Virus record (IMG/VR): IMGVR_UViG_3300010391_000195
Location: 1-38,599 of that record
Strand: one strand, 5' to 3'
DNA: 38,599 bases
From: a virus
Part shown: one piece after another, positions 30,250-37,497 of the stretch
Layout: every line of letters starts with the position of its first letter
Numbering within the stretch: the stretch's first letter is position 1
Notes under the pieces: model-generated
Told to the model about the DNA's origin: nothing
Databases searched by the model: none
Seen by the model: the letters and a program-made list of their open reading frames with translations, nothing else
Position numbers and translations under genes: made by a program

Positions 30250-30704
30250 TCGGACTCCTTCAAAATGCCCGCCTTGATAAAAGCGGCAAAAACCTTGTCC
30301 TTCGGAATCTTGTACCGGAACCGATACGTACCGTCGTGAAACAGCTTTTCATGCCCCTTGGCTTCATGCATGACGACAAGCTCGTCGCCAAGCCACTTGA
30401 GGACGCGGCCCTTGAACTCTAGCGCAAGCAGGTCGGGCACAAGAATCATCGGGTTTTCTTTCTGGATAGACTTTTTGCTATCGTCGCTAAGAGCATCAAG
30501 ACAATGCACGGCGACTTTCAAGGTGAACCGCTCGAAGTCCTCAAGGTCAAGCTCGTCGGGGGCTTCCAGCATATTTTCCATACGGAGCGATGCAATTCGG
30601 TCGAGGTACTGATCGCGAGCCCTCGGCAGACACGCCTTGCAGACGACGCCCCACGGCCCGCCGTTAAAGTCCGTGGCGTCTTTATGACAAGCATCGCATT
30701 TCAT
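30246..30704 (-). CDS. Cys-containing hypothetical protein
   Basis: 152 residues. MKCDACHKDATDFNGGPWGVVCKACLPRARDQYL looks like an N-terminal zinc ribbon (two CxxC pairs). An acidic helix (APDELDLEDFERFTLKV) and LEFKGRVLKWLGDELVVMHEAKGHEKLFHDGTYRFRYKIPKDKV follow. Not recognised. The ATG at 30704 is preceded by ACTAAAACC, the same nine bases as before the ATG at 27083, and lacks an SD. Confidence 0.65.
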   Translation of the reverse strand: MKCDACHKDATDFNGGPWGVVCKACLPRARDQYLDRIASLRMENMLEAPDELDLEDFERFTLKVAVHCLDALSDDSKKSIQKENPMILVPDLLALEFKGRVLKWLGDELVVMHEAKGHEKLFHDGTYRFRYKIPKDKVFAAFIKAGILKESE

Positions 30705-30708
30705 GGTT

Positions 30709-31053
30709 TTAGTATTCAAGCAGTCGTTCCAGCGTCGCTTTGATGTCGTTGTCGGTCATCGTCCAATCGTCTGATAGCTCGACGAGAATGTCTTTCTCGA
30801 ATCTTTCATAAGCCAAGGTAGCCAGTTTGTCGTCGCCCGTCGCGTCCGCTAGAAGCGAAACGGCGAGCCGCTTTGTCGGGTGACACGTAATAACAGTCCC
30901 ACAACCCCAATGAAAATTAGCTTTGCCGCTAATATTAATATAAAGATCACGCCTCGGGAGAAGCGAGTAGCTACTGGTGGCGACGCCGGGCTCTTTTACT
31001 GTCACGCGGACAGACTGGTCGGATTTTTTGCCCTTGTAGGTCTTTTGGATCAT
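30709..31053 (-). CDS. DUF6166-like phage protein
   Basis: 114 residues. SYSLLPRRDLYINISGKANFHWGCGTVITCHPTKRLAVSLLADATGDDKLATLAYERFEKDILVELSDDWTMTDNDIK resembles the DUF6166 family (L-x-x-R-x-D-L ... F-x-W-G-x-G ... Q/K-L-A-x-x-L-L-A-D-A). The function is unknown. The ATG overlaps the TGA of the frame-shifted gene upstream, which in turn confirms that gene's reading frame at its end. Confidence 0.7.
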   Translation of the reverse strand: MIQKTYKGKKSDQSVRVTVKEPGVATSSYSLLPRRDLYINISGKANFHWGCGTVITCHPTKRLAVSLLADATGDDKLATLAYERFEKDILVELSDDWTMTDNDIKATLERLLEY

Positions 31054-31452
31054 GGCTTTTTCTTGGTTTTGGCGCGTTTCGCCAGTTGCAAAGCGAGCTT
31101 TTCGGTTTCTGCGGCCACTTCTTCGACGGTCCACAGGTGGCGATCCGGGCCGGGGCCGAAGCTCTCCGCGAAACCCGGAACCGCTTTGAGCAAGTCGCCC
31201 TCGATGATAAAAGCATCGCCGTAATGAATGCCCCGTGTCAAAGCCGAGCCAGTAGCCGGTCTTGGAAAGGCGCTTGCCCGCGAACGACAAGCCGCCGTGG
31301 ACCCGAACGTCCACGTCGTCATAGCTCCTGCTGTAATCTGGATGGTTTTTGGGCACTTGGACGTAGCCACAGAGGCACATTGGGCCTTTGACGACTTCGC
31401 ACATGAAGCCATTACAAAGCCACGTCTTGAGGATCGCTCCGGGTTTTCTCAT
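31050..31452 (-). pseudogene. conserved phage protein (HGGLSF...GFDTGH family) broken by a 4-bp duplication
   Basis: Frame 1 from the ATG at 31452 reads MRKPGAILKTWLCNGFMCEVVKGPMCLCGYVQVPKNHPDYSRSYDDVDVRVHGGLSFAGKRL...YWLGFDTGH. Frame 2 continues HYGDAFIIEGDLLKAVPGFAESFGPGPDRHLWTVEEVAAETEKLALQLAK to a TGA that overlaps the next ATG. Removing one CATT from the CATTCATT repeat at 31223-31230 joins them exactly as G-F-D-T-G-H-Y-G-D, matching the family's G-F-D-C-A-H-A-G-D. The gene is therefore interrupted by a tandem duplication. Function of the family unknown. Confidence 0.75.
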
Positions 31453-31664
31453 TCGGACACCTTGAAATCGAAAATAAAGGCGCGACACGTCGCGCATTCG
31501 ACCTTGACGACGCCGCTTTCGTGCTGGTAGCTGGCCCACGTCGGGGCGTCGGGATGGCACTTGGAGTGAAAAAACAGCAATCCGCCGTGCGCCTCAGCGC
31601 ATTTCGGCTCGCTACACTTGCCAGCGGTGATGCGATCCAAGTCCTTGCGATTCAAAGTCGTCAT
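31449..31664 (-). CDS. small zinc-binding phage protein
   Basis: 71 residues: MTTLNRKDLDRITAGKCSEPKCAEAHGGLLFFHSKCHPDAPTWASYQHESGVVKVECATCRAFIF. The pattern C-x4-C-x2-H... S-K-C-H-P ... Y ... C-x2-C is a familiar small phage family, probably one or two zinc sites. Starts overlapping the first H-x3-C-x2-C paralogue's stop. Confidence 0.75.
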   Translation of the reverse strand: MTTLNRKDLDRITAGKCSEPKCAEAHGGLLFFHSKCHPDAPTWASYQHESGVVKVECATCRAFIFDFKVSE

Positions 31665-31972
31665 GCCATGTTCTCCCGAAGTATGCGTTTAAGGCGAATG
31701 AGTTCTTCGTCGGCCTCGGTGAGTTTGACCGAATCGACCCTCCACGGCCCTTCGATGGAGTCGAAGTAAAGTTTCATGCCGACAGGACACAGGGCGTCGT
31801 TGTCGAAAACCGCTTCGATCACGTCCTCCGCACATTTGGCATCGAACATACGGCTGGAGTAGTCGAGAATGCTCCACGCGGTACTGAGTTGACGCTCGCA
31901 CTTGGCACACTTGTCCCAATGCGCCCGATACACAGCGTACAGTTTTTCGTTTTCTTGTAGTTTGACGCTCAT
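31661..31972 (-). CDS. H-x3-C-x2-C small-protein family, copy 1
   Basis: 103 residues with YRAHWDKCAKCERQL near the start and AEDVIEAVFDNDALCPVGMKLYFDSIEGPWR in the second half, plus a longer charged tail ending LRENMA. One His and three Cys (H-x3-C-x2-C ... C) could bind one zinc. It is the last of five tandem paralogues. The ATG follows the previous stop as TAACATG. Function unknown. Confidence 0.75.
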   Translation of the reverse strand: MSVKLQENEKLYAVYRAHWDKCAKCERQLSTAWSILDYSSRMFDAKCAEDVIEAVFDNDALCPVGMKLYFDSIEGPWRVDSVKLTEADEELIRLKRILRENMA

Positions 31973-31973
31973 G

Positions 31974-32231
31974 TTATTTTTCGGCTCCGTTGCGCCACGG
32001 TCCTTCGATGCTTTCATAAAACAGTTTCAAGCCCTTGTTGCAATGAACGTCATGCTCGAAGGCCGCTTCGACAAGATCGTCGGCGTACTTGGCGTCGGTA
32101 AGGGCCACCGAGTATCCGCGCTTCGGGTCGTCCCATGCCGCATTAAGTTTCCTCGAGCATTCCGAACATTCGCGCCAATGCGCTTGATAGGCGTGATGTT
32201 TTTCGCCGTTATAACGCAGATCGACGCTCAT
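31974..32231 (-). CDS. H-x3-C-x2-C small-protein family, copy 2
   Basis: 85 residues: YQAHWRECSECSRKLNAAW, then DAKYADDLVEAAFEHDVHCNKGLKLFYESIEGPWRNGAEK. This is the closest to a family consensus. Same TAACATGAGCGT junction with its neighbour as copy 1, which points to recent tandem duplication. Confidence 0.78.
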   Translation of the reverse strand: MSVDLRYNGEKHHAYQAHWRECSECSRKLNAAWDDPKRGYSVALTDAKYADDLVEAAFEHDVHCNKGLKLFYESIEGPWRNGAEK

Positions 32232-32232
32232 G

Positions 32233-32472
32233 TTACTCGCTCACGACCTCGTTGCGCCACGGTCCTGTAATGCTGTCGAAGTAAAGTTTCATGCCCTTGT
32301 CGCAAAGCGCGTGAAGTTCAAAGACGACTTCGATCTTGTCGTCGGCGTATGCCAGTTCGGCCATTAACTTAGTCGCTTCCGGCCACGATTGACGCCTTTG
32401 ACAAGTAGGGCAAAGGCGAAAATGCACCTTGTACGCCCTGATACGCTTTTCATCTCTTTGTAAGATTGCCAC
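32233..32472 (-). CDS. H-x3-C-x2-C small-protein family, copy 3
   Basis: 79 residues from a GTG start: VAILQRDEKRIRAYKVHFRLCPTCQRRQ, then AYADDKIEVVFELHALCDKGMKLYFDSITGPWRNEVVSE. The His is kept, and Trp is replaced by Phe. The start follows copy 4's stop as TAACCGTG. Confidence 0.75.
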   Translation of the reverse strand: MAILQRDEKRIRAYKVHFRLCPTCQRRQSWPEATKLMAELAYADDKIEVVFELHALCDKGMKLYFDSITGPWRNEVVSE

Positions 32473-32474
32473 GG

Positions 32475-32712
32475 TTATACTGCCCCCCTGTATGGTCCCA
32501 AGACGCACTCGAAATACAGTCTCAAGCCGGTGTCGCAATAAGTTTCGTAGTCAAACATGGCCTCGAAAACGTCGTCCATGTATTCCGCGTCGTGGATGAT
32601 ACGGCAGTAATTCTCGTGACTCCGCGCCGCGTCCAGTTTGCCAGAACACGCCTTGCACCCCCTCCGTGTGTTCTCTAAAGACGTTTTCTTTTGTGTCGTC
32701 ACGATCAACCAT
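32475..32712 (-). pseudogene. H-x3-C-x2-C family, copy 4, frameshifted in a G5 run
   Basis: From the ATG at 32712 (TAACCGATG junction) the frame reads MVDRDDTKENVFREHTEG and then leaves the family. One frame over, GCKACSGKLDAARSHENYCRIIHDAEYMDDVFEAMFDYETYCDTGLRLYFECVLGPYRG continues it. Removing one G from the five-base run at 32658-32662 restores H-x3-C-x2-C spacing exactly. This is a mutation, a homopolymer sequencing error, or a slippage site. Confidence 0.7.
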
Positions 32713-32715
32713 CGG

Positions 32716-32943
32716 TTATATCTCCACGAGACTGTCGGCGTAAAGTTTCAAACCGTCGTTGCAGTACGCTTCGCGCTCGAACAGGACTTCGAGCGTATCG
32801 CTTATCGTCCGCGTCCTTGCAAGCTCTCTCGAAATGTCGTCATCCGATGCTATCTTGCAAGTCCTGTCGGCGCAGGTTTTACACCAGTTAATGTGCCTCA
32901 CAAATAGTTCGTATTTGCTGGCGTCCGTCGTGAAGTTATTCAC
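32716..32943 (-). CDS. H-x3-C-x2-C small-protein family, copy 5 (divergent)
   Basis: 75 residues: KYELFVRHINWCKTCADRTC, then TISDTLEVLFEREAYCNDGLKLYADSLVEI. All four putative ligands are kept but the remainder is diverged. The GTG start overlaps the upstream stop (GTGA). Confidence 0.75.
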   Translation of the reverse strand: MNNFTTDASKYELFVRHINWCKTCADRTCKIASDDDISRELARTRTISDTLEVLFEREAYCNDGLKLYADSLVEI

Positions 32944-33482
32944 GGGTTGCCCAAAAGGTTCGTCAAGCGTCCGCCCATTTTGCCGTCGCGGACTTCGACC
33001 ACCTTGTCCGTGAACGTGATCGTTTCTTGCTTTCCGGTGCCGCTTCGCGTAAACGGCAAAAGCCGCATACCGAATTCGGCCCCGGCGTCGGTCTTGAACT
33101 CCCATGTGATATTAAGTCCTTCGATCCTATTGGGCATATAGCGCGGCATTTGGAGCTTATCGGGCGGCACCGTCATTTCGGGTTTGACCTCGGCGTACCA
33201 GACTTCGCTAATCACGATGACGCCGTAGGCGTCGGTGGCTTTGAGGACGCCCTTGAGGGTTTCGGCCATCTGGTCTTTTACGTCGTGGCCCTTGAGGTCA
33301 TGCTCCTCGCGGTACAGCTTTTCGGACGTTCGCATGAAATCGTCAAGGTCCACGATGCCGTTGCCCTTGTCCGAAAACGTCAACGCCATAAACGTATGGC
33401 GCTTGTCGGCTTGCAGGACCGACATGGCGGTCTTTGTCGCAAACTCGACGGCTTTCATGGGGTCGATGCGCGTGGGGGTCAT
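32940..33482 (-). CDS. hypothetical phage protein
   Basis: 180 residues, no Cys: DPMKAVEFATKTAMSVLQADKRHTFMALTFSDKGNGIVDLDDFM, then LKGVLKATDAYGVIVISEVWYAEVKPEMTVPPDKL and EGLNITWEFKTDAGAEFGMRLLPFTR. The strand 'VIVISEVWYAEV' followed by an 'EGL-x-x-x-WE' strand recalls a small conserved phage family of unknown function. AGGAG lies eight bases upstream of the ATG. Confidence 0.65.
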   Translation of the reverse strand: MTPTRIDPMKAVEFATKTAMSVLQADKRHTFMALTFSDKGNGIVDLDDFMRTSEKLYREEHDLKGHDVKDQMAETLKGVLKATDAYGVIVISEVWYAEVKPEMTVPPDKLQMPRYMPNRIEGLNITWEFKTDAGAEFGMRLLPFTRSGTGKQETITFTDKVVEVRDGKMGGRLTNLLGNP

Positions 33483-33493
33483 GATGCAATCTC

Positions 33494-33895
33494 CTAATCG
33501 TAAGCGTGACGAGCCGCGACGTGGCGCGAGAACTGCGCCATAATCAACGACTTGGCTCGCTTGCGGGCTTCATCTTCCGTTGCGCGGTAACTGCCGCCGA
33601 ACGGGATCGACAGTTTCAGCCGATGACTTCCGGTTTTACGATACCACTTGTCTTTGGCGCACTTCGCACAGGCGATGTAACCTACTGCTGACTTTTGCCC
33701 GAAAACACTCTTGACGCGAACACGCGGCGTGACCTTACTGACGACGCGCCGTGTACGCGCAACGAGCTTTTCCGTGCGCTGTTTGTCCATGACGTCGTTG
33801 CAACACGCTACGGCGTCTTTCCGACGCTCGAAAATGTCGATGCAGGTCGGGCACCGCCATGCCGAAATCTTCGTCGCACCGCCTCTTGCGCCCAT
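33494..33895 (-). CDS. zinc-finger phage protein
   Basis: 133 residues with an N-terminal CPTCIDIFERRKDAVACC (C2H2/ribbon-like), a basic middle (RTRRVVSKVTPRVRVKSVFG), and a second Cys pair YIACAKCAKDKWY. Basic and probably nucleic-acid binding. AGGAGG five bases before the ATG. Not assigned to a family. Confidence 0.65.
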   Translation of the reverse strand: MGARGGATKISAWRCPTCIDIFERRKDAVACCNDVMDKQRTEKLVARTRRVVSKVTPRVRVKSVFGQKSAVGYIACAKCAKDKWYRKTGSHRLKLSIPFGGSYRATEDEARKRAKSLIMAQFSRHVAARHAYD

Positions 33896-33909
33896 CGTCG
33901 CCTCCTACT

Positions 33910-34188
33910 TCAATTGATGCGGCCAAATTGCCGCGTCGTCGGTTTCTTTTCCTGTTTGATTTTCTCAACGAGCAACGCCAGCCGCTTCCAATACGCAAGG
34001 TAGGCGAAGTTCATGGGCCACTTCTTTTTCGCCGCTTTGCTACCGACTTTCGGTGCGCCCACTTTATCAAGAGCTTTGTGAATAGCTTTTACGATGTTGC
34101 GGGCTCTTTGGCTTTCGCCATGCCAATAGCCCTCGACCTGTCTAAGCTCCCTCTTGAGTTGCTTGCATCCTTCGCATTTGGTTTTCAC
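33910..34188 (-). CDS. small basic protein with CxxC
   Basis: 92 residues from a GTG that overlaps the previous stop (GTGA): VKTKCEGCKQLKRELRQVEGYWHGESQRARNIVKAIHKAL, then KKKWPMNFAYLAYWKRLALLVEKIKQEKK. Lys-rich and helical; not recognised. Confidence 0.6.
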   Translation of the reverse strand: MKTKCEGCKQLKRELRQVEGYWHGESQRARNIVKAIHKALDKVGAPKVGSKAAKKKWPMNFAYLAYWKRLALLVEKIKQEKKPTTRQFGRIN

Positions 34189-34436
34189 GCCTTCACCATG
34201 TCTTTCCCCTCGGCTTTGGCAATCGCGGTGTAATCGCTGATGATCCGCAACAGGTAATTGACGCCTTTGCCTTTGATGGTTCCGCTGGCGGCGCAATTCT
34301 GGACCGCGTTCGTGAGGTCGTCGAGTTCGGCTTTGAGGTCCGACGCGGCGGCGTGAAGCGGGCAGAGCAAAATAGTATTTGCGTTGCCGACCTTGCGACA
34401 CTTCGCGCATTCTCCGGTCACGGTCAACTTGCTCAT
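34185..34436 (-). CDS. small Cys-containing protein
   Basis: 83 residues. MSKLTVTGECAKCRKVGNANTILLCPLHAAASDLKAELDDLTNAVQNC and a helical end. C-x2-C ... C-x2-H suggests one zinc site. GAGGG lies upstream, directly behind the stem-loop at 34458-34497. Confidence 0.65.
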   Translation of the reverse strand: MSKLTVTGECAKCRKVGNANTILLCPLHAAASDLKAELDDLTNAVQNCAASGTIKGKGVNYLLRIISDYTAIAKAEGKDMVKA

Positions 34437-34457
34437 TTGGCCCTCTAAAAGTTTACG

Positions 34458-34497
34458 CCCCGGCGAGGGGAAAAAGGACGGTCAACCCTCGCCGGGG
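34458..34497 (-). terminator. 12-bp hairpin between operon segments
   Basis: CCCCGGCGAGGG (34458-34469) pairs perfectly with CCCTCGCCGGGG (34486-34497), 16-base loop. On the minus strand it follows the preceding gene's stop by 41 bases and is followed by CGTAAACTTTTAGAGGG, the SD region of the next gene. The T-tract is interrupted, so it may be a weak terminator, an RNA-processing or stability hairpin, or an attenuator like those at 2646 and 6560. Confidence 0.5.
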
Positions 34498-34538
34498 ATG
34501 CGAGCCCGCAAAATGCTTTCGGACCCGCTGGTCGTCGG

Positions 34539-35246
34539 CTACTTGGACCTGTTTCGCTTTGCCTCCAGTTCGCGCATGAACGCCTCGCCAACGGGCTTGA
34601 TGGCGTCTTTGAACTTCTTGTAGCTGTCGGGATAGTCCTTGAGGATCGCCACCGCCGTCAAAAACGACGTGATAACACAGGCGACGGCGGCAACCCGGTC
34701 GTCTTTGGGTAGCGGCGAAATCGTCGGGCAAAGCGTCTCCAAGAGCGCGAGCATATCGTCGATGACTTCGTTTTCGGCTATCGCGGCCTCTTCGGGATGG
34801 GCCTTTTTGAAGTCCTTTTTGACTTCGTTGAGCTTTTGAATGATCTTCGGGGCAACGTCCTTGTCGCCCAACTCGGCGGCAAGCCCTTGGATCAGTTGCC
34901 CGACGCCTTGAATCAACCCGTCGATTCCCGTAATCATGATCTTGCCGTGGACGGGCAGGTCCATGACAATCGCTCCCGAAGGTCCGGGCAGTTCTTCGCC
35001 GCCACGAATCTTGGAACTGTAGGCGTACATATCTCTGAGGACGTTCTCGGGAACCGTCATCTCGTCGTTCAGGGTCATGCGACGGACGGACAGGTCTTGG
35101 GCGACGATCAAAAGCTCGCCGCACTTCGGGCAAACCGCCCACCCTTCTTGCAGGGGCACGACGCTTCCGGCATTCGCGCCCGACATAATCATGGATTTGT
35201 CGTCGAGCATCTTGAGACTACAAGCGGGACAGGTATGCGTTTTCAT
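34539..35246 (-). CDS. zinc-ribbon-headed hypothetical protein
   Basis: 235 residues. An N-terminal ribbon HTCPACSLKML ... AVCPKCGELLIV (about residues 5-50) is followed by a helical region with MITGIDGLIQGVGQLIQGLAAELG, KDFKKAHPEEAAIAENEVIDDMLALLETL and AVACVITSFLTAVAILKDY. Not recognised. Start overlaps the upstream stop (ATGA). Confidence 0.65.
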   Translation of the reverse strand: MKTHTCPACSLKMLDDKSMIMSGANAGSVVPLQEGWAVCPKCGELLIVAQDLSVRRMTLNDEMTVPENVLRDMYAYSSKIRGGEELPGPSGAIVMDLPVHGKIMITGIDGLIQGVGQLIQGLAAELGDKDVAPKIIQKLNEVKKDFKKAHPEEAAIAENEVIDDMLALLETLCPTISPLPKDDRVAAVACVITSFLTAVAILKDYPDSYKKFKDAIKPVGEAFMRELEAKRNRSK

Positions 35247-35629
35247 GCGGGTTTCCTTTCATTCACGTTCGGGGAGTCGATGTCCAGCAACCCGCAAGAA
35301 CACGCGGGGCGCTCTTGCGTCCACGCCCCGCCGTATTTGAATCCTCGTGCCGGATCGTATTCCTCGAACATGGTAAGGGGGCAACCCCGACGATGCTCGC
35401 CGTACTCGCCAAGAGCATCTCTGAGGCGTTCGATTTTCAGGGCGTCATCGATGCGTTGCTTAGATGCTTCATCCGACGTTTGAATGTAATGTCTCTTGAG
35501 GCCATCAAACTCGGTACGAAGCTGTTCAATCTCCGCGACGAGCGCCAGCACTTCATCGCCTTCTTCGGTGCCCGCCGCGCACCGGGCCTTGATCGCCGCG
35601 ATTTCGTCGTCGGTTAGTCTTTTATCCAT
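35243..35629 (-). CDS. conserved phage accessory protein (Ea22-like pattern)
   Basis: 128 residues. MDKRLTDDEIAAIKARCAAG, an acidic coil (LALVAEIEQLRTEFDGLKRHY), then LRDALGEYGEHRRGCPLTMFEEYDPARGFKYGGAWTQERPACSCGLLDI. The T-x-D-E-I-A-A-I-K start and H-R-x-G-C-P ... C-x-C-G-L end occur in many phage early accessory proteins. GAGGA lies six bases upstream. It overlaps the ligase stop by 8 bp. Confidence 0.7.
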   Translation of the reverse strand: MDKRLTDDEIAAIKARCAAGTEEGDEVLALVAEIEQLRTEFDGLKRHYIQTSDEASKQRIDDALKIERLRDALGEYGEHRRGCPLTMFEEYDPARGFKYGGAWTQERPACSCGLLDIDSPNVNERKPA

Positions 35630-36866
35630 CGTAATCCTCCTCGTCGTCTTTGTCCTTGGTGTCTTTGCCCTCGTAGCGCAGTTGATCGACCGTGCAGTCC
35701 GTGGCGCGTTTGTCGTCGCGGACCACTTCGCCGTTCTCGTCGGGAGCGAGCGTCGGCTGATACAGCACGTCGCCATCGGTCGCGTACAGGTAACGAACGC
35801 GAATGACCTCGCCGCCTTTGATCTTGTCGGCGTACTTATCGGGCACCGTGACGTTGCCGACCGCCGCCAAGTCCTTGTGAAAACCGTAAGCGCCGATCTT
35901 GACCGATGCCTTATCGCCGTTCCACGACATGACCACGAACTCGCCTTCGTTCCAGAACTTGATCTTGACGGCGTTGCTCTTGGCGAGCGAATCGGTCTTG
36001 CCCGCCTTGTAGGGCGCGGAGAGCTTCTTAAAGACAACGCCTTCTTTGCGTCCCTTGCGGAGCGACTTGACCAGTTCGCGCTTCTCGTCGGGCTTCGTTT
36101 CAAGCTCCACGAGCTTGAGCGACTTGCCCCACGGGAGCGCCGCTTTTTTAAGCCGCGAGAACCGCTCGGAGTACGGCAAGGCCGTAAGGTCGGCGTCGCC
36201 TTCTTCGAGCATATCAAAGACGTGATAAACGTCGCCGACCAGTTCGCCGTCGAGAAACACATGGACCGTGTGGTCCTTGAAGGTCTTTACCATCGAAGCG
36301 GGCACGGTCCTGCCAACCCCGCGCCGATTCACGAGCGCCATCTCTTCGGGCGAGACGAAATCGAACATGGCCCGCTTGCCGTTGACTTTTTCTTGCGCCC
36401 CCCACTCGTCGCTCTTGATGTAACTTTCGAGCGCGTCCTCGTCGGCGGCGGTCAAGAGCATGGGCTTGTGATCCTTCGATTTGGCTTTTTTGCCTTTGTC
36501 CTGCTCAGGGGCGTCCGCTTCGGCTTTGCCACCGGCGAATTTCGCTCGCACGGCGACGCGATTCAAACTCGGCGGTCGCGTCGTCATGGCGACGTAGCCC
36601 TTCGTGAGTTTTTCTTCCGCGATTTCGGTGAAGATGCGTTCGGCCTCTTTGAGCGTGGCCTTGAAGGTCTTGACGCCGCTTTGGAGCCATTCCCCGATAG
36701 GGCCGAATTCGTAGCAGACGTTGTAAGTGTCGGCACCGCTCTCGGTGGCTTCGATCCAGAGCGTGTATTGCTTCTCGTGCCCCGGCGACGTGTTGTGAAA
36801 CAGCGTGAACTTCTCATAGCTGTCGGGTTCGGCCATCGCTTTGCCCTTCACTTTTACCGTCGTCAT
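35622..36866 (-). CDS. ATP-dependent DNA ligase with N-terminal WGR domain
   Basis: 414 residues. Residues 19-95 form a WGR-type domain (FTLFHNTSPGHEKQYTLWIE ... YEFGPIGEWLQSGVKTF ... EKLTKGY). A charged linker follows. Residues 135-310 hold the nucleotidyltransferase motifs: motif I QEKVNGKRAMF with adenylated Lys160, FLDGELVGDVYHVFDML (DGE at 206-208), EGVVFKKLSAPY and NAVKIKFW. The remainder is the OB-like domain with an acidic tail. It would seal nicks in phage replication and recombination; the WGR part likely binds DNA ends. AGAGGT is five bases upstream, and a sigma-54-type promoter lies about 60 bp upstream. Confidence 0.88.
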   Translation of the reverse strand: MTTVKVKGKAMAEPDSYEKFTLFHNTSPGHEKQYTLWIEATESGADTYNVCYEFGPIGEWLQSGVKTFKATLKEAERIFTEIAEEKLTKGYVAMTTRPPSLNRVAVRAKFAGGKAEADAPEQDKGKKAKSKDHKPMLLTAADEDALESYIKSDEWGAQEKVNGKRAMFDFVSPEEMALVNRRGVGRTVPASMVKTFKDHTVHVFLDGELVGDVYHVFDMLEEGDADLTALPYSERFSRLKKAALPWGKSLKLVELETKPDEKRELVKSLRKGRKEGVVFKKLSAPYKAGKTDSLAKSNAVKIKFWNEGEFVVMSWNGDKASVKIGAYGFHKDLAAVGNVTVPDKYADKIKGGEVIRVRYLYATDGDVLYQPTLAPDENGEVVRDDKRATDCTVDQLRYEGKDTKDKDDEEDYDG

Positions 36867-36927
36867 GGTCTACCTCTAAAAACTTGACCAGCGGGTCCAA
36901 CTCGATCCGTTCTGGTAGCACTTGTAG

Positions 36928-36945
36928 TGCAAGTATCGTGCCAAT
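36928..36945 (-). promoter_or_regulatory. sigma-54 (RpoN) type -24/-12 promoter
   Basis: The minus strand reads TTGGCACGATACTTGCAC, matching the RpoN consensus TGGCACG-N4-TTGC[A/T] at every conserved base, with the essential GG and GC ten bases apart. Transcription would start near 36916 and give a leader of about 50 nt before the WGR-ligase gene. A palindrome GCACTTGTAGTGC (36918-36930) overlaps the start region. Confidence 0.65.
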
Positions 36946-36978
36946 CTTCATCGAGCGCAAGATTTCGTGTCCTCAAGG

Positions 36979-37248
36979 TCACTTGTCGCCGTCGCTGGAA
37001 AGCTCTCCCCGCGATGCGGGCCGCAGATTGCCGTTGGACAGCCGTGCCCGTTGAGCTTTGGCCGTTTCTTGCTCCGGCGGAGTCTTCTGGATAGCAGGAT
37101 TCTTGACGGACGTGGCCGTCACCGCCGCGCCGTCATGTGTCGGGTGACTGCACCACTCGTCATGACACGCGCTCTGGCATTCGATGTGCCACGAACGGCG
37201 AGCCGCAACTTCAGGCGCGAGCCGATGCTGACATCTTAGGCAATCCAT
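36979..37248 (-). CDS. Cys/His-rich small protein
   Basis: 89 residues. MDCLRCQHRLAPEVAARRSWHIECQSACHDEWCSHPTHDG is followed by a disordered, Thr/Pro/Glu-rich tail. C-x2-C-x-H ... H-x2-C-x3-C-H-x3-C-x-H suggests a compact metal site. AGGAGGT lies four bases upstream of the ATG. Not recognised. Confidence 0.65.
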   Translation of the reverse strand: MDCLRCQHRLAPEVAARRSWHIECQSACHDEWCSHPTHDGAAVTATSVKNPAIQKTPPEQETAKAQRARLSNGNLRPASRGELSSDGDK

Positions 37249-37257
37249 GATGACCTC

Positions 37258-37497
37258 CTAGTCCGTAATAAGAATCTTGCGGTACAGGTTTAAGCCCTTG
37301 GCGCATAGGGCGTCATTGTCAAATACAATTTCAAGTGCGGACTCGAAGAACTCGCGCCCGTAGGGAAGTTTTCCAAGAGCTTTACGGCATACGTTCCACT
37401 TCGGGCTTCGTTCAAAAGTTTTACATTCGGTACAAGTATTCCAATGCTCTCGGTAACGGTCGAGGGCGATTCGGTTTATGTCGCTTGTAGGTTTCAT
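37258..37497 (-). CDS. H-x3-C-x2-C small-protein family, copy 6
   Basis: 79 residues: YREHWNTCTECKTFERSPKWNVC, then ESALEIVFDNDALCAKGLNLYRKILITD. Belongs to the second cluster of the family; the E-x-V-F-D-N-D-A-L-C block matches copy 1 word for word. The start overlaps copy 7's stop (ATGA). Confidence 0.75.
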   Translation of the reverse strand: MKPTSDINRIALDRYREHWNTCTECKTFERSPKWNVCRKALGKLPYGREFFESALEIVFDNDALCAKGLNLYRKILITD

